In this document: in pieces, positions 1 to 13,500 of the stretch
How the letters are laid out: every line of letters begins with the position of its first letter
Numbering within the stretch: position 1 is the stretch's first letter
NCBI GenBank assembly: GCA_023974075.1
Contig: CM043807.1
Span: forward strand, 7,396,773 to 7,460,772
Length of the DNA: 64,000 bases
Origin: Chaenocephalus aceratus
Lineage: Eukaryota; Chordata; Actinopteri; Perciformes; Channichthyidae
Direction: 5' to 3'
Made by a program: the position numbers and the translations under genes
The notes under the pieces: model-generated
What the model was told of the DNA's origin: nothing
What the model saw: the letters and a program-made list of their open reading frames with translations, nothing else
Databases searched by the model: none

Positions 1-90
1 TTCTTGAAGTTTGTATCTTCTTGGTCGAATGCACTTATTGTAAGTCGCTTTGGATAAAAGTGTCAGCTAAATGCAATGTAATGTAATGTT
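1..90 (+). mobile_element. 3' tail of an L2-type LINE (cut by the window edge)
   Basis: The stretch reads TAAGTCGCTTTGGATAAAAG and ends in AATGTAATGTAATG. It is the reverse complement of the 3' end of the LINE at 20995-23262, and its core matches the tails at 27430 and 56990. The body of this copy would lie to the left of the window. Confidence 0.75.
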
Positions 91-1277
91 CTCTATTATC
101 TTCCAACTGAACTGCTTTGAATTCAGATGTGAACAACAACATGAATATGACATGACTGCAAACAGATGCTGGGGGAATGCCTTTGCATTTGTCATGTTTT
201 CTTTAATATTTCTGTCCTATATTTCCTAGCTTCAATGCAAATGACTCTTATTTTCTTTTTATATTAACCTTTACATTAATTTGTCCTGATAACATCTGAA
301 CCTGAGGTGTACTCTCTAATGTTTCACAACTTTTCTCTTGATCTTGTTAGAGCTGATTGCAGCAGTGCATCATTATTTCCTAGACATTTTCTTTCCTTGC
401 AGAATTTTCTGCAGCATATGCTGTATCCACTGAGCCACATCCAAGGGGTAAATCAATGGTGGTCTAATGTACACAACCTTTGAGACATCAGCATAGATAA
501 CCTTCAATAAAACCCTTCCTAATCCCTCAGCATGTGTTGTTTTCTTATTCTTGGCATGTGGTCCTCACCTGGCTGCCATACCAGACTGACACACTTCTAG
601 ATAATTCATCTAGTTTTCCTCTTCCATCTCCACCATCTTCGGGGAGCCTCCTTGCTCACAATCTCCACCACGTTTATGTGCTTTTACAGAAATCTATGGA
701 CTAGAAAATGCATCACAATAATTAGAAAAAGCAAAGTGTGTAGACAAGGGTTGTTGACTGCCTATATGAGGCTCAACTCAGGATGGGAACGATGAACATC
801 CTGTTTATTTGCATCAGTGGTTTAAACTGTGGTTTTGCATCAGTTTTTTTACATATAGCACTAAAGCTTCTGTTGTGGGCAGAGATAGTAGATAGGTATT
901 TGAGGGAGAACATAATGTTAGGTCGCCCTGGGCTGGAGACATATGTCTCCCCCTGTGAATCCTGGGATTACAGCCAAAGGAAAAAGGGCAAAATAATAGA
1001 GAAAGCTCTGTAATGAAATCGAGGACAGCAGAGGAGCTGAGTTATCACATACAGAACAATCAGTGGTGCCTATCTCTTATTCACCACACTAATCAATGCT
1101 GTCGTCACCATGGTTTATTGCATATGTAATGCCAGAATATTGACTCAGAGGGCATTTGCACACGCAGCACATTTCTGTGTCGAGTGGGAGCGTTTGATAG
1201 TACAGTACTGTATATCAATGTGGAAAATTAATGTGTGAAGGTGTGTTCATCTGAGTTGCAAGAGATAATGTATGTGG

Positions 1278-1280
<3 letters not shown>

Positions 1281-1319
<39 letters not shown>
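1281..1319. repeat. (TG)n microsatellite
   Basis: About 19 uninterrupted TG units. Confidence 0.95.
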
Positions 1320-1324
<5 letters not shown>

Positions 1325-1851
1325 CATGTAGTTACTGCATCAGGTTACCTTTCTTGCACGTCTGGCTTTTTAACAGCACTTTAAAACACATCCGAGTCCT
1401 GCTGGCAAACGCATCAGATCCTTATGTTAAATGCATATGTTTGCCTGAGCGAGGGGACTGACCCTGATTTTGGGCGTGTTTACCTTATTATTCTAAGCGT
1501 TCTTCATCGCTGTACTAAACTTTTATTGCTGGAGTGCTCAGAATATTGATAGTCTCTTTGGCTCACTTGTGTCTCATTAAAGATTCATAGGGATTTGTGC
1601 AGGGCTTTAGCTGTAATACAGAAGCAAGTAGAAGGAAACACCTTTTCAGGATGGAAGAAGACTGCTCTCTGGTGGTCAGTGTGGGGATTAGACAAAAAGT
1701 CTCAACCAACCTTTAACCCTAAAAAGGCCTAAATTGGAATATTTTTTAAAGATAAGGTCATGGTATTTTGAATTCTATCATCACCGATTCCCCTCATCCT
1801 CACTCTTTGGTATTTATGCACACACTAACTCATCCCTTCTTCTTCCCTCAG

Positions 1852-4800
1852 CATGCAAGACGGTGGTGCAGGCAGACATAGTGTTTCTGGTGGATGAGTC
1901 ATGGAGTGTGGGCCAGACCAGCTTCTCCAGGGTCAAAGACTTCATCTCGACCATCATCTCCTCCTTTCAGGGCATGGTGTTTGGAACAGAGGGGGTCCGA
2001 TTTGGAGTCACCGTCTTTGGTGATGTCCCAAAGTAATACTTGAATATCAAAATGTTAAAGACAGCAATTAATTGCCAGACACATTTATGTTTTGTCCACA
2101 TCTGTTAGAAAAAACACAAAAAACACAATATTTAAATTAAAGGAGAAACAAAACACAATGTACACAAACTCCAATATCTGTTTTAGCTATTTCCTTTTTG
2201 ATACTGTACATGATCGTATTTCCCCTGTTTATCTGTGTAGGATGCGGATTGCTTTGACAGACTACAGCTCACAAGAAGAGGTGCTCCGAGCCGTCAGAGA
2301 CCTCCCCTATGTGGGTGGATCGAGGAGGATGGGGGACGCCCTCCAGTTTCTGGTTGACTCCGTGTTCAGCCCTGTTATCAGCCGTGACCATGCCCCGAAG
2401 GTAGAGTGCTTCATGTGAAAACCTATCCGTGGTGACTGCATTCGTCTGCCATAAAGGGATTTAGTCCAACAGACTTGGAGCAAAGCATAGAAAAAAGATA
2501 CCCTTGAAATGTGCCAGAAACTACACATGCTGTAGGTAATTTCAAGAATAAGCAAAGGTAAAAGAGGTCTCATAACAAAAACTTCTTCCATGAATGTTAA
2601 CAATACAAAGGGCATATGTCTTGTTAATGTATGACAAAGTGTTGACACACAAGCAACTGGAAGATGATTGATTCAAGATTACAGCCCACACGGCAAAGAC
2701 TATTTCTTCCAGCTGGCCATTATCATGGATATGATACTCTGGCCCTATTTGAAAGGAAATTACTAGTTAGAAGTCTGTATTTGTACAGGAAGGAACATTG
2801 TGTGGAAAGACACAAACAAAACAAACCACTGACAAGCTTTTTTACGCATTGAATGCAAACTGAGAGGATGACTGATAGAAAAGTTACTATTGGAAACAGG
2901 TTTTACTTTGGTTTGTTGTTTTGCTTCCAGAAGAAAAAAGGAAAGGGGGGAGGCAAAACATTGTGCGTTTGCCACGGATTTAACATGCTAAATATGCTGA
3001 ATGACTGTGCAAAGGGTAGACTAAAGGCCAAAAGTGAGATACTCCTCAACAGGTCCATTTGATGGCCATCCAGCGATAAACAATGGAGATGAACCTTCTT
3101 TGTCACAGAATCATGTTTCAAATTGGTACTGATGAGCCCCGCTAATGCTATTCCAAAAGTATTCAGTTTGTGTGAACTAAATGTCTCAGACAGTCTAACA
3201 CCGTAGTGTGGCTTCGCTATAACACAGCTGGTTAGCATTCCATTCGCCTCTCTATCTCTGAGTTAGTGTGTGAATCATGCAGCAGCACTCTTGACGTGGG
3301 AAGGCAGTGAATTCAGGATTAGCTGATATATCAAATTGTACAGCCAGAGCACATGCAGCTACATTCTCATATCGATGATTTCTAGCCCCCTCCGTCATTG
3401 ACTGATGGATGAGCTCTGAAGTAACTGTTTTAATTTTCCTTAATGGGCAAATTACCAGTTTCTGTTGCAAGCTAGCATCATTGAATTCCACTTTGGCTTA
3501 AGGTTTGATTTATTGGGCTGGAGTAAAACCATGAGTCCATGCTTTTTGAGCATAACTCTGAATAGCAGGGCTGTTATTTTTATTGAAATAAAACGTTGTT
3601 TGGCTAGTGAATAAACATCGATTAAACACATTTTCACAAAACTAAATGCAGAAACTGAATAACTGTAATGAAAACAAACTGCTGTCGTTGTTATGCAAAT
3701 TATAAGATTGTTTTTTGATTGTTTAATTTATGATTATTTCTGTCACCCTGCACAGATTGTTGTAATGATCACAAACGGACGTTCAGGCGACCTGGTCGAT
3801 GCTGCAGCCAAAGCTGTGGCTGACAATGGGATTTCTCTCTTTGTAGTAGGTGAGTGTGGAAGTATTGTGGATTCCTGCAACATCCCCACTGCAGAGACCG
3901 CTCACATTTTATTGGAGCTCTGCCGGCTTATCTGCAGTGTTTGCACTCAGAAATTCATGTCCTGAACATTTTAATTCATTGGATTCAGTGTGGGTATTTG
4001 TGACTGTGAGTGTGCATGACATTCTTGTTTTTGAGAGTCTGAGTGTTTGTATGGGCAAATATAACAACGTCTACTACTAAATATGTATTCATCTCCTGTC
4101 CTGTGTTGTAAAAGTTTACTTTTTGACGGTGTGGAAAAGCTTTTTTATCCTACATGTTTCCCCCTCTCATGAATACAAACTGCTGCTAACCCACAAGTAT
4201 ACTTACACATACAGTTGCAAGAAAAAGTATGTGAACCCATTGGAATTACCTGGATTTCTGCATAAGTTGGTCATAAAATATGTTCTGATCTTCATCTAAG
4301 TCACAACAATAGACAAACACAGTCTGCTTAAACTAATACCACACAAACAATTATATGTTTTCATGTTTTTATTGAACACACCATGTGTTGCACCATTCAC
4401 AGTGCAGGGTGGAAAAAGTACAGTATGTGAACCCCTAGGCTAAAGACTTATTCAAGAGCTACTTGGAGTCAGGAGTCAGCCAACCTGGAGTCCAATCAAT
4501 GAGACGAGATTGGAGGTGTTGGTTAAAGCTGCCCTGCCCTATAAAAAATACACACCAGTTTTGAATTTGCTATTCTTAAGAAGCATTGCCAGATGTGAAC
4601 CATGCCTCGCACAACAGAGCTCTCAGAAGACCTACGATTAAGAATTGTTGACTTGCATAAAGCTGGAAAGGGTTCCAGAAGTATCTCTAAAAGCCTTGAT
4701 GTCCATCAGTCCACGGTAAGACAAAGTGTCTATGCATGGAGAAAGTTTAGCACTGTTGCTACTCTCCCTAGGAGTGGCCGTCCTGTAAAGATGACTGCAA

Positions 4801-7800
4801 GAGCACAGCGCAGAATGCTCAATGAGGTGACGAAGAATCCTAGAGTGTCAGCTAGAGACTTAAAGAAATCTCTGGCACATGCTAACATCTCTGTTGACGA
4901 ATCTACGATACGTAAAACACTGAACAAGAACGGAGTTCATGGGAGGACACCACGGAGGAAGCCACTGCTGTCCAGAAAAAACATTGCTGCACGTTTGAAG
5001 TTTGCAAAAGAGCACCTGGATGTTCCACAGCACTACTGGCAAAATATTCTGTGGACAGATGAAACCAAAGTTGAGTTGTTTGGAAGGAACACACAACGCT
5101 ATGTGTGGAGAATCCAAAGGGTTCACATACTTTTTCTTGCAACTGTATCTCTTACACACACGCATGAACCCACAAGCCCACAACTCACTCCCTCAGCTGG
5201 GAGCGGTGTAATAATTACTGCTCATTAGCCGGTGGTGTGCTAATCGCAGCCATTTTTCATTAGGCGATTCAGTGTCCTCCATCTGCACCTCTGACACTGA
5301 GGCTTGCTCCTCTCGTTCATCACTCCCGCAGAGAAGCTCCACGTACCTCCCCTGTACTCGTGCTAATCCAAGCCCTGCCTATGGAGCCTGTATTGCAGTC
5401 TTGATAACAAATATGCACAAATATATGCATCTCAATGCATGTTCCTGTCTAGGTTCAGGTTTTAAGTAACTGGTATTGTGACCCCGCTCTCCCTAAAGAC
5501 TTGCATCATGTTCATTTGCATCTTTAAAAAAAGGTTTTGTATGTTTCAGAATGGTACAACTTTTTGAGCTCTGATTTAATCTTTAGCAGGTGTTTGTCAT
5601 TTCCATGAACTAACAAAAACAGCCTATGTATGTACCCTGGATGTATAAAGATAATTCATGCAGATCTCAAATGAATCACTCAAACTCAGTGACGTGCGGT
5701 GAGGTTCATGGCTGGTGAGGCACTGACTCTTTCAAAGTCAGATTTACAAATATTATATTTTGACCTTAATCGAAATATTCGGTTATTTTCAAAAGCTTTT
5801 TTGGTCTGATGCTTCGATTCATTTTAAACAGACCGTTCAACAAAAGAATACCCAAAATCTAAATATTGGATTGTTCTTTCTTAGTAAGATCCCATTTTCA
5901 TTACAATTGTGGTCTTACCTTGACTTGAAGATGAAGTCCATGCTATCCTTCTGGACAACAATCTCTATTACTTTTTTGTAAAAGTCCTCCTTATCTTCCT
6001 CTAGTTTAAAAAGTCTAGTTTGTTGTTCGCGTCTACCGTCTCTGCGTAGAATAACAGTAGCAACAAGAACCTGTGGGCTCACGTGCGCCCCCTTCAGTGC
6101 GGCAGAGGTTATGGCTGCCTCCCTTGGTGCTTTTTTCATTGCCGTTGTATGATGAGACCAGCGAGCCTAAATATCATATATACGTGAAATAAGTTATTTA
6201 GAGACTATGGATGGCGAGGATAAATAATAAAGGGATCTACAAACATTACATTGGTGACATACAGTGAGATGGTGCAGGCATGCGCTTAGGGCCCGCTTTC
6301 CAGCCAGTTTCTGTGGGGTGACGCAATCTGAGGTGAGGCAGTGTTTATCTGTGCCTCACCTTACCCCACAGTAACTGGCTTGAGCGCGCTCACAAAATAA
6401 GTGCCCGCGTTAAATTAGTGCCCGCGCTCCAGCCAGTTACTGTGGGCTTACGAGAGGCAGAGCTCGTCCCTGCCTCACTTCTCATCGCTACCCGTAGTTG
6501 TAGCGGAGCTCGGCAAATTTGCTGATTTTGACTATAAAGAACAACACCAAAGTACTCTGTTTTCCCAAGGATATGGTCTCTGACTTGGCTGAGAAGATCC
6601 TGCATATTGGGGCTGAACATCCGACTGTGAAGAATGTGGTACTGCACATTGGAACAAATTATGTTTTGAAACAACAGTCAGAAGTGCTGAAAAAAGACTT
6701 TAAATGTCTGTTGGAAACTGTCAGCTCTCTAAATGCAGAGGTGTTCATCAGTGGCCCTCTACCGCCAGTCAGAAGAGGAGTGGAGAGATTCAGCAGATTG
6801 TTTGCACTGAACACCTGGCTTTCAACTGCCTGTACTGACCATTCTGTCAATTTTATTGACAACTTTAACTTTTTCTGGGACCGCAGACATCTTTTTAAGG
6901 CAAATGGAGTTTGTCTGAACAAGTCAGGAGTGAAATTGTTTATCTCTAACGTATTCAACTGCCTACGTCATCAATCTGTTCCCTCTGCCAAGGACAAGCA
7001 ACAAGAGGAATCAAAACAAGAGAGACACAACACATTGCTCAGAAAACCTTGAAAATCTATCACTGCACCCGCCTGAGGAATGTCTTGATTATGGGAGACA
7101 AATGGAGGAGTCTCCACCGCCCTTCACCCCCCCTATCACCTCTGAGGATACTCTTCCTTCACCCCACAGCTCTCTCTACTCTCCGTTCACCCTTTCACCC
7201 TCGCCCACCCTCCTGGAGATCGCTGAACACACGAAGGAGATACAGTGGGTTGGCACCGATTCCTTCCTGGAGTTCAAAGACCAAACTAAGGCGATACGCA
7301 GGGTTGGCAGCATGTCCTTTACCCTCGCTCCTCAACGACGCCCACCAAAATCACCGCAGAGACGCGCACCATCTCTCCTGTCTTCATCACCGTGCCTACG
7401 TCAACCACCTCCCCCCCTTCAAGAAAGAATCTGCAGTCTCCGAAGCCTGATAAGAATGTGTGTGTACAAAACGCAACAAACTCTTACTGATATGTGCTGG
7501 GTCCAGGCTCAAGGGCGTATGGCACTCTCAACTCTTTCCAGGACATGCCGGGGCCCTGCCAGTAGCTTTGCCGATATCTGTGTTGATAGGTAATAGATTA
7601 AGAGCGGTGAATCAGCTTAGAAACAGGAAGTGCTCAAACGTTTGTGTGAGTTTATCAAATTTAGCAGTGATTCCATGTCAGCCACAGCTTGTCACAAAAA
7701 ATCTTACTGATAGTGTATCTAACAAACTTAAACTAGCTTTATTAAATGTCAGGTCTCTGGCAGGAAAAACATTTTTAATCAATGATTTTATCACTGAGCA

Positions 7801-10591
7801 CAATCTTGATTTTATGTTTTTAACGGAAACTTGGATTGAACAAAATAACAGTGCAGCTGTTCTTATCGAATCAACCCCTCCGAACTTTAGTTTTATGAGT
7901 CAGGAAAGAATGCATAAGAAAGGAGGTGGAGTTGCTATTCTGTTCAATGATTCCCTTCAATGCAGGAAGACATCTTATGGGAACTTTGCTTCTTTTGAAT
8001 ATGTGGCCCTTCAGCTGAAATGCTCCTCTCCAGCTCTGTTCCTAAATATCTATAGACCACCCAAATACTGTGCAAGCTTTTTTGATGACTTTACTGAACT
8101 GCTGTCTATAGTGTGTATTGACTTTGACCGTCTAGTCATTGTTGGTGATTTTAACATCCATGTTGACAACCCCCAGGACAGAGGGGCTAAAGAACTGTTT
8201 TGTGTTCTTGATAGCTATGGACTAACTCAGCATGTGACGGAGCCCACGCACAATAAGGGGCACACTCTGGACTTAATTATCTCAAAGGGTCTGAATATCT
8301 CTGAGGTTGTGGTGACTGATGTTGCACTCTCTGATCATTCCTGTGTTTTCTTTGAGAGCTCTATTTCTATTCACAAAAATGTTCAAAAAGAGGTAACCAC
8401 AAAGCGATATTTAACTGAAAATACTAGGGAAATGTTTACTCAGAATTTTTCTTCCACACTTGCCCCTGCTAACACCTCAGTAAATGAGCTAGTAGATCAT
8501 TTTAATTCAAAAATTAAAAATGTTATCGATGCCATTGCTCCAACTAAGGTAAAGGAAGTGACTGGGAAGAAAATATCTCCATGGAGAAAGGCCATGACCG
8601 TGAGAGCAGAAAAAAGAGAGTGTCGAAAAGCTGAACGTAGGTGAGGAAAAACAAATCTCCAGGTTCACTTTGAAATCTATAAAGAGAGACTTGGCCTTTA
8701 TAATTTGGAATTGAAAAACGCACGACAGTCTTTCTTCTCTGACATCATTACCAAAAACAATGCACGTGCCTTGTTTGTTAACGTCGACAGACTAACTAAC
8801 CCCCCAGTGTCAGTAGCCTCTGAATTTCTATCCACCAGGGCATGCAATGATTTTGCCTCCTTCTTCACTGACAACATTCAGAAAATCAGACAAGCAGTCA
8901 GTGCCTCTGCATCAGGTACAGCAAATGTGTTGTCCCTATGTCCAGTCCACCTAATATCAATTCAAACACCATGACACAATTCCATCAGATTAATGATAAA
9001 AACCTAGAGGACATTATTCAACTTCTGAAATCCTCCTCCTGCTGCCTTGATATTATTCCAACAGGATTTTTCAAAGATGTTTTGCCTTGCATGGCCTCAG
9101 ATCTACTTCATATAGTAAACAAATCTCTTCACTCAGATATTTTTCCACAGGCCCTGAAAACTGCAGTCATTAAACCGCTCTTAAAAAAGAATAATCTAGA
9201 CGCTTCAGTAATGAACAACTACAGGCCCATATCAAACCTCCCATTTCTAGGTAAAATCATTGAAAAAGTTGTTTTTCAACAGTTAAGTAATTTCTTGCAT
9301 TTAAATAGTTGTTTCGATGTGTTCCAGTCAGGCTTTCGTCCAAACCACAGCACTGAGACTGCTCTTGTAAAGGTCTTCAATGACATCCACTTAAACACAG
9401 ACAGTGGCAGAACTTCAGTGTTAGTATTATTAGATCTCAGTGCTGCGTTTGACACTGTTGACCACAACATATTACTCGACCGACTAGAAAACTGGATGGG
9501 ACTTTTGGAAACAGTTCTAAATTGGTTTGAATCCTACTTAAAGGACAGAAAAAAACGTTGTTTCTATAGGTAAATACACATCTGAGTTGACAAATATGAC
9601 ATGTGGGGTACCTCAAGGCTCCATCTTGGGGCCTCTTCTCTTTAACATCTACATGCTACCACTGGCTCAGATAATAAAAAACAACAAAATAAGTTACCAT
9701 AGCCATGCGGATGACACACATTTACGTAACAATTTCACCAGGAGACTATGCTCCAATTCAAACACTGAGTAAGTGCATTGAACAAATCAATGACTGAATG
9801 TGTCAGAACTTTCTCCAATTAAACAAAGATAAAACTGAGGTAATGGTTTTTGGAGCCAAGGCAGAACGTATAAAAGTTAGCACTGAGCTTCAGTCTGCAA
9901 TGTTCAAAACAACAGATAAAGCCAGAAATCTAGGTGTAGTCATGGACTCTGACCTGAGTTTCAACAGTCACATTAAAACAGTTACTAAATCAGCCTACTA
10001 TCACCTAAAGAATATATCTAGGATTAAAAGACTAATGTCACAGCAGGATTTGGAAAAACTTGTCCATGCTTTTATCTTCAGTAGACTGGACTACTGTAAT
10101 GGTGTCTTTGCAGGTCTCACTAAAAAATATATTAGAAAGCTGCAGGCTCTGCCTCCCCTGACTGCACGTCGCTGCTCAAACTGCCACAGCTCCTCTTAGT
10201 GGTGTAAGTTTGTAAAGAAAACAGCTATGATTAATATTCACTTGTTTTTATTACGCCTTAATCAAGTGAGCCTTATCAAATGTTTGGCAGGCCATTTATT
10301 GTGTTCATTGTTTTTGAAAGGTTGTTATCTGACTTTTCTAAACGTAGTGGGCTTATGGTGTGTAGACAGAGGGTGTTTATTTGACTGCATTGTGTGTTTT
10401 TGTCGGTCCTGTGCCAGGTGTTCGGGGGGCTGATGAGGCAGAGCTAAGGAGGATCGTGTCAGAGCCACATGAGGAGCACCTGTTACGCGGTGCTGACTAC
10501 TCTGTCCTTGAAACCATCCTTCCCAAACTGTCCCGCAGGGTGTGCTTTACTGCCTCTGAACCACCACTTCCTGTGAAAATTTCCCAGCCTG
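1852..10591 (+). CDS. col7a1: col7a1 VWA1 domain (4 exons)
   Basis: Exons are 1852-2032, 2241-2400, 3756-3849 and 10418-10591, with phases 1-2, 2-0, 0-1 and 1-1. The first contains [14 protein letters not shown], the core beta strand plus the DxSxS part of the metal-ion-dependent adhesion site. The second ends near HAPK, the third has [18 protein letters not shown], and the fourth has the ELRRIVSEP helix and the closing LSRRVC. The domain belongs to the N-terminal NC1 region, which binds matrix partners. Two metal-site features differ from VWA2 of the same protein: ITNG instead of ITDG, and GSRRMG where VWA2 has GNTKTG. Metal coordination may therefore be weakened. The last intron (3850-10417) is filled by a Tc1 element and an L2 LINE. 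Confidence 0.88.
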
Positions 10592-13500
10592 GTGGGTCAA
10601 TACACATCCAGTTTCAAAAATAATTTAACCAACCTTCATTTAAAAAAAAAAAAAAAAGATGCCCTTATACTGACAGCTGTTTAGATTTCTAGTGATGCTT
10701 GCAAAATACAATAAATATGATTAATAGTTCTCTCTTCTCTCGAAATGCCCTGAAGTTTTGTCACTAAAATGGATTTATCTTGCTGACAGGTTTTACTGCA
10801 AAACCACTTTGCATGTTTAATGTTCCCTGTTCCTTTTCTCACAGATATTTCATGTATATTGTCATCCAATGCCTCTTCCTGTACCTTCTCTCAAACCTAG
10901 TTGAGAAGCGTGTGGTGGGCCCCAGAGACCTGCAGGTTAGCGAGTTGGCCCACAGTTCCCTCAGACTGACATGGGGCCAAGCCACAGGTGGTGTCACTGG
11001 ATATCGTCTCCTCATCTACCCTCTCAGCTCCAGTGGAAGCCTCCCCCTCCAACAAAGACAGGTGCGGTGTAACCACTGTGCATGATTAAAGTTACAGTGC
11101 AGTCCATCCCTCAATTGCTCATCATGCCCATGACTGCTTATGCTCAAAACTGCATGTCAACTCTAACTACATGTGTGACCAGCAAATGTACTGCACATAC
11201 AAGCATTGAGTCATTGTGTTGTATGTTCAATTAAATCTGTGTAACTTTCCAAATCGCACAATATTGCATCAATGGGATCAGCATGATCCCTATTTCTCCC
11301 ACAATATCTGCGCTTCGGTTTTACCTGCAGTGGTACTCTTGATAAACAGAACAACAAATTAATAATGTATGTTATAAAGCACAACACCCCATCTAATTTG
11401 AATATAATGGAGAAGATGGAATTAAACCTTTACTTTCATCAAAGCACAAGGATGCTGGTGGCTGCTGTCTCTGTGTATTTCTCTCTTCTGCCCTAACTTC
11501 AACACACACATGCATGCACACACGCACACACATACCCTGTCTCCTCTCAATCTTCTGCATTGATTGTATTTAACAGGTTGATGTGAAGGCAGATGTGAAC
11601 ACCGCTGTAGTTACTGAGCTGAGTCCTAAAACAGACTATTCCCTCACTCTCTACGCTGTCTACTCCAGCCTTATAGGAGATTCAGCAACAATCACCGTCC
11701 AGACAAGTGGGTGTCACACACCATTGCATGCTCATGCACAAATACTTCTGCCCATTTGTTTTCCATTTCACTGTACCTTGCTTACCTGAGCAACAATGTT
11801 CTGCCTTGTAGCCCCTTTGCCTCAGGTGTCAAACTTCCGAGTTATCGAGGAGGGCCTGTACTCTCTGCGCCTGGGATGGACGCCTTCTCTAGGGAAGCTC
11901 AACGGATTTAAGATATTCATCCCAAGATGTATGCTTGCAATACACAATGCAATTATTATCATTTTACAACCCACACATTGCAAGTATGAAGTATACAAAT
12001 GTCTGTTTTACAGACAAGTGTATAAATCTCAGTTTCTACAGGCATTTGTATACATCTCCGTTTCTAATAGACACGTTTTGAGTCTGATTCTTCTGGATGT
12101 TTTGTTCTGCAGCCGACCGACCAGGATTTGCATATGAGAACCTGCTTCCTGGAGACAAATCTTCTCATGTGATTGACAGCCTGGAGGACGATAAGAAGTA
12201 CACCATCAGTATTTATGCTATTTACCCCCAGGGACCAAGTGAAACTGTTTCAATAGTAGGGAAGACATGTAAGTGTATTGCTTTGATGAAAACACCTCCT
12301 TTTGTATGTTCACTTTCCACTTAATTTAGTTTTATTTACCACTTGTAATACTCTGACTTAACACTGACAAAAATATGTATAGCTGTTATAATAGGAAACA
12401 AGCTACACAAGGAAGCAAATGCCAATGTGTAATACTGTAATATTACCACAGCATGGCGCTGTTGTTCTGGAGAAACACTTGCACAAGGTCCTTGACATGC
12501 AGACTCATTTATCTCTATTTCATAGTGCTAGAGAAATATCTCCAGAGGTCTTGAGTTGAATGGATTGAGATTGTTATGTTTCTTATTTTATTAAAGGGGA
12601 CCTATTATGCAAAATCCACTTGTTCACGTCTTTTATGCATAAGCATGTGTCCCCCATGTTTAAAGAGATTCTGAAAGTTTCAGGAAAAAAGATTCGCTCG
12701 CTTTTTGTCCTGATCCATTTATATAAAAACATGAAAATGAGCTGATCAGATGTGGGCCACTTTATGATGTCATAACGATTATTTGGCTTGTGTAACCATT
12801 AGCCAATCACCAATCAAGGTCATTTAAATTAAATAACTTGACTCTTATCATAACTATGATTTTTTAAATTGACTAAACAAACTTAGACTGAATATTGAAT
12901 ATGAGTGTGCTCTTCCTGCATATGTGTGTGTTTGTGTGAACATGGGTGTGTTTCACAGTAAAACTGGTACGAGTTCAGAAGTTCCTGGTTCAAAACGCCA
13001 CCACAGACACCGTCCAGGCACGATGGGCATCCGTTAAGGGTGCCACAGGATACCGTCTGACATGGGAATCCCCAGGTACGGTTCCATCTTTACTTAGTAA
13101 TTATACACAAGGTTTATCAAACTGAAAATAACCGTGGTTTGTGAAACAAAGCCAAAAAGTGTCTCTCTCTCTATATATCTTTCAGATGGCCACATAGAGA
13201 ACATAAACCTCGGGGACAACTTTAACTTCTACATGATCCAGGGCCTGCACTCAGCCTCTGAGTACACCATCACCATCAACCCCATATTTGGAGACGTTGA
13301 GGGGCCCATCACCAGCACCAAACTCAAGACATGTAACTAGCACTTGTATAAAATAAATTAAAAATACATGTACACGGTTACAGTTTTAAAGACCCATACA
13401 AGATTAGATGAAGATGTCCTTCATGTCTTTCTTTGTCTCAGTGGAAAGCAGCGCAGTACAAACTTTGAAGGTGTCTGCTGTGAGCACCAGTACTGCTGTC

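Larger units (their letters stand above)
1..1851. other. Upstream/intronic stretch without recognisable exon
   Basis: Apart from an L2-type LINE tail at the left edge and a (TG)n microsatellite near 1281, I see no coding or RNA signal. A short open frame at 783-1013 has no recognisable product. The sequence is probably the intron ahead of the VWA1 exon, because that exon begins in phase 1. Confidence 0.5.
6483..10199 (+). mobile_element. L2-clade LINE, near complete but 3'-deleted and frame-broken
   Basis: ORF1 and ORF2 remains lie in order on the + strand inside col7a1 intron 3. ORF2 shows an apurinic-type endonuclease followed by a reverse transcriptase containing [26 protein letters not shown] and [13 protein letters not shown]. 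These are of the L2/CR1 group. It ends abruptly after [12 protein letters not shown], so the C-terminal LHWLP region and the tail present in the LINE at 21 kb are missing. Several stops and frame changes (about 8642, 8970, 9571, 9770) make it inactive. Confidence 0.88.

Noticed and set aside
783..1013. 76-codon open frame near the left edge
   Set aside because: No signal peptide, domain or splice context that links it to the VWA1 exon.
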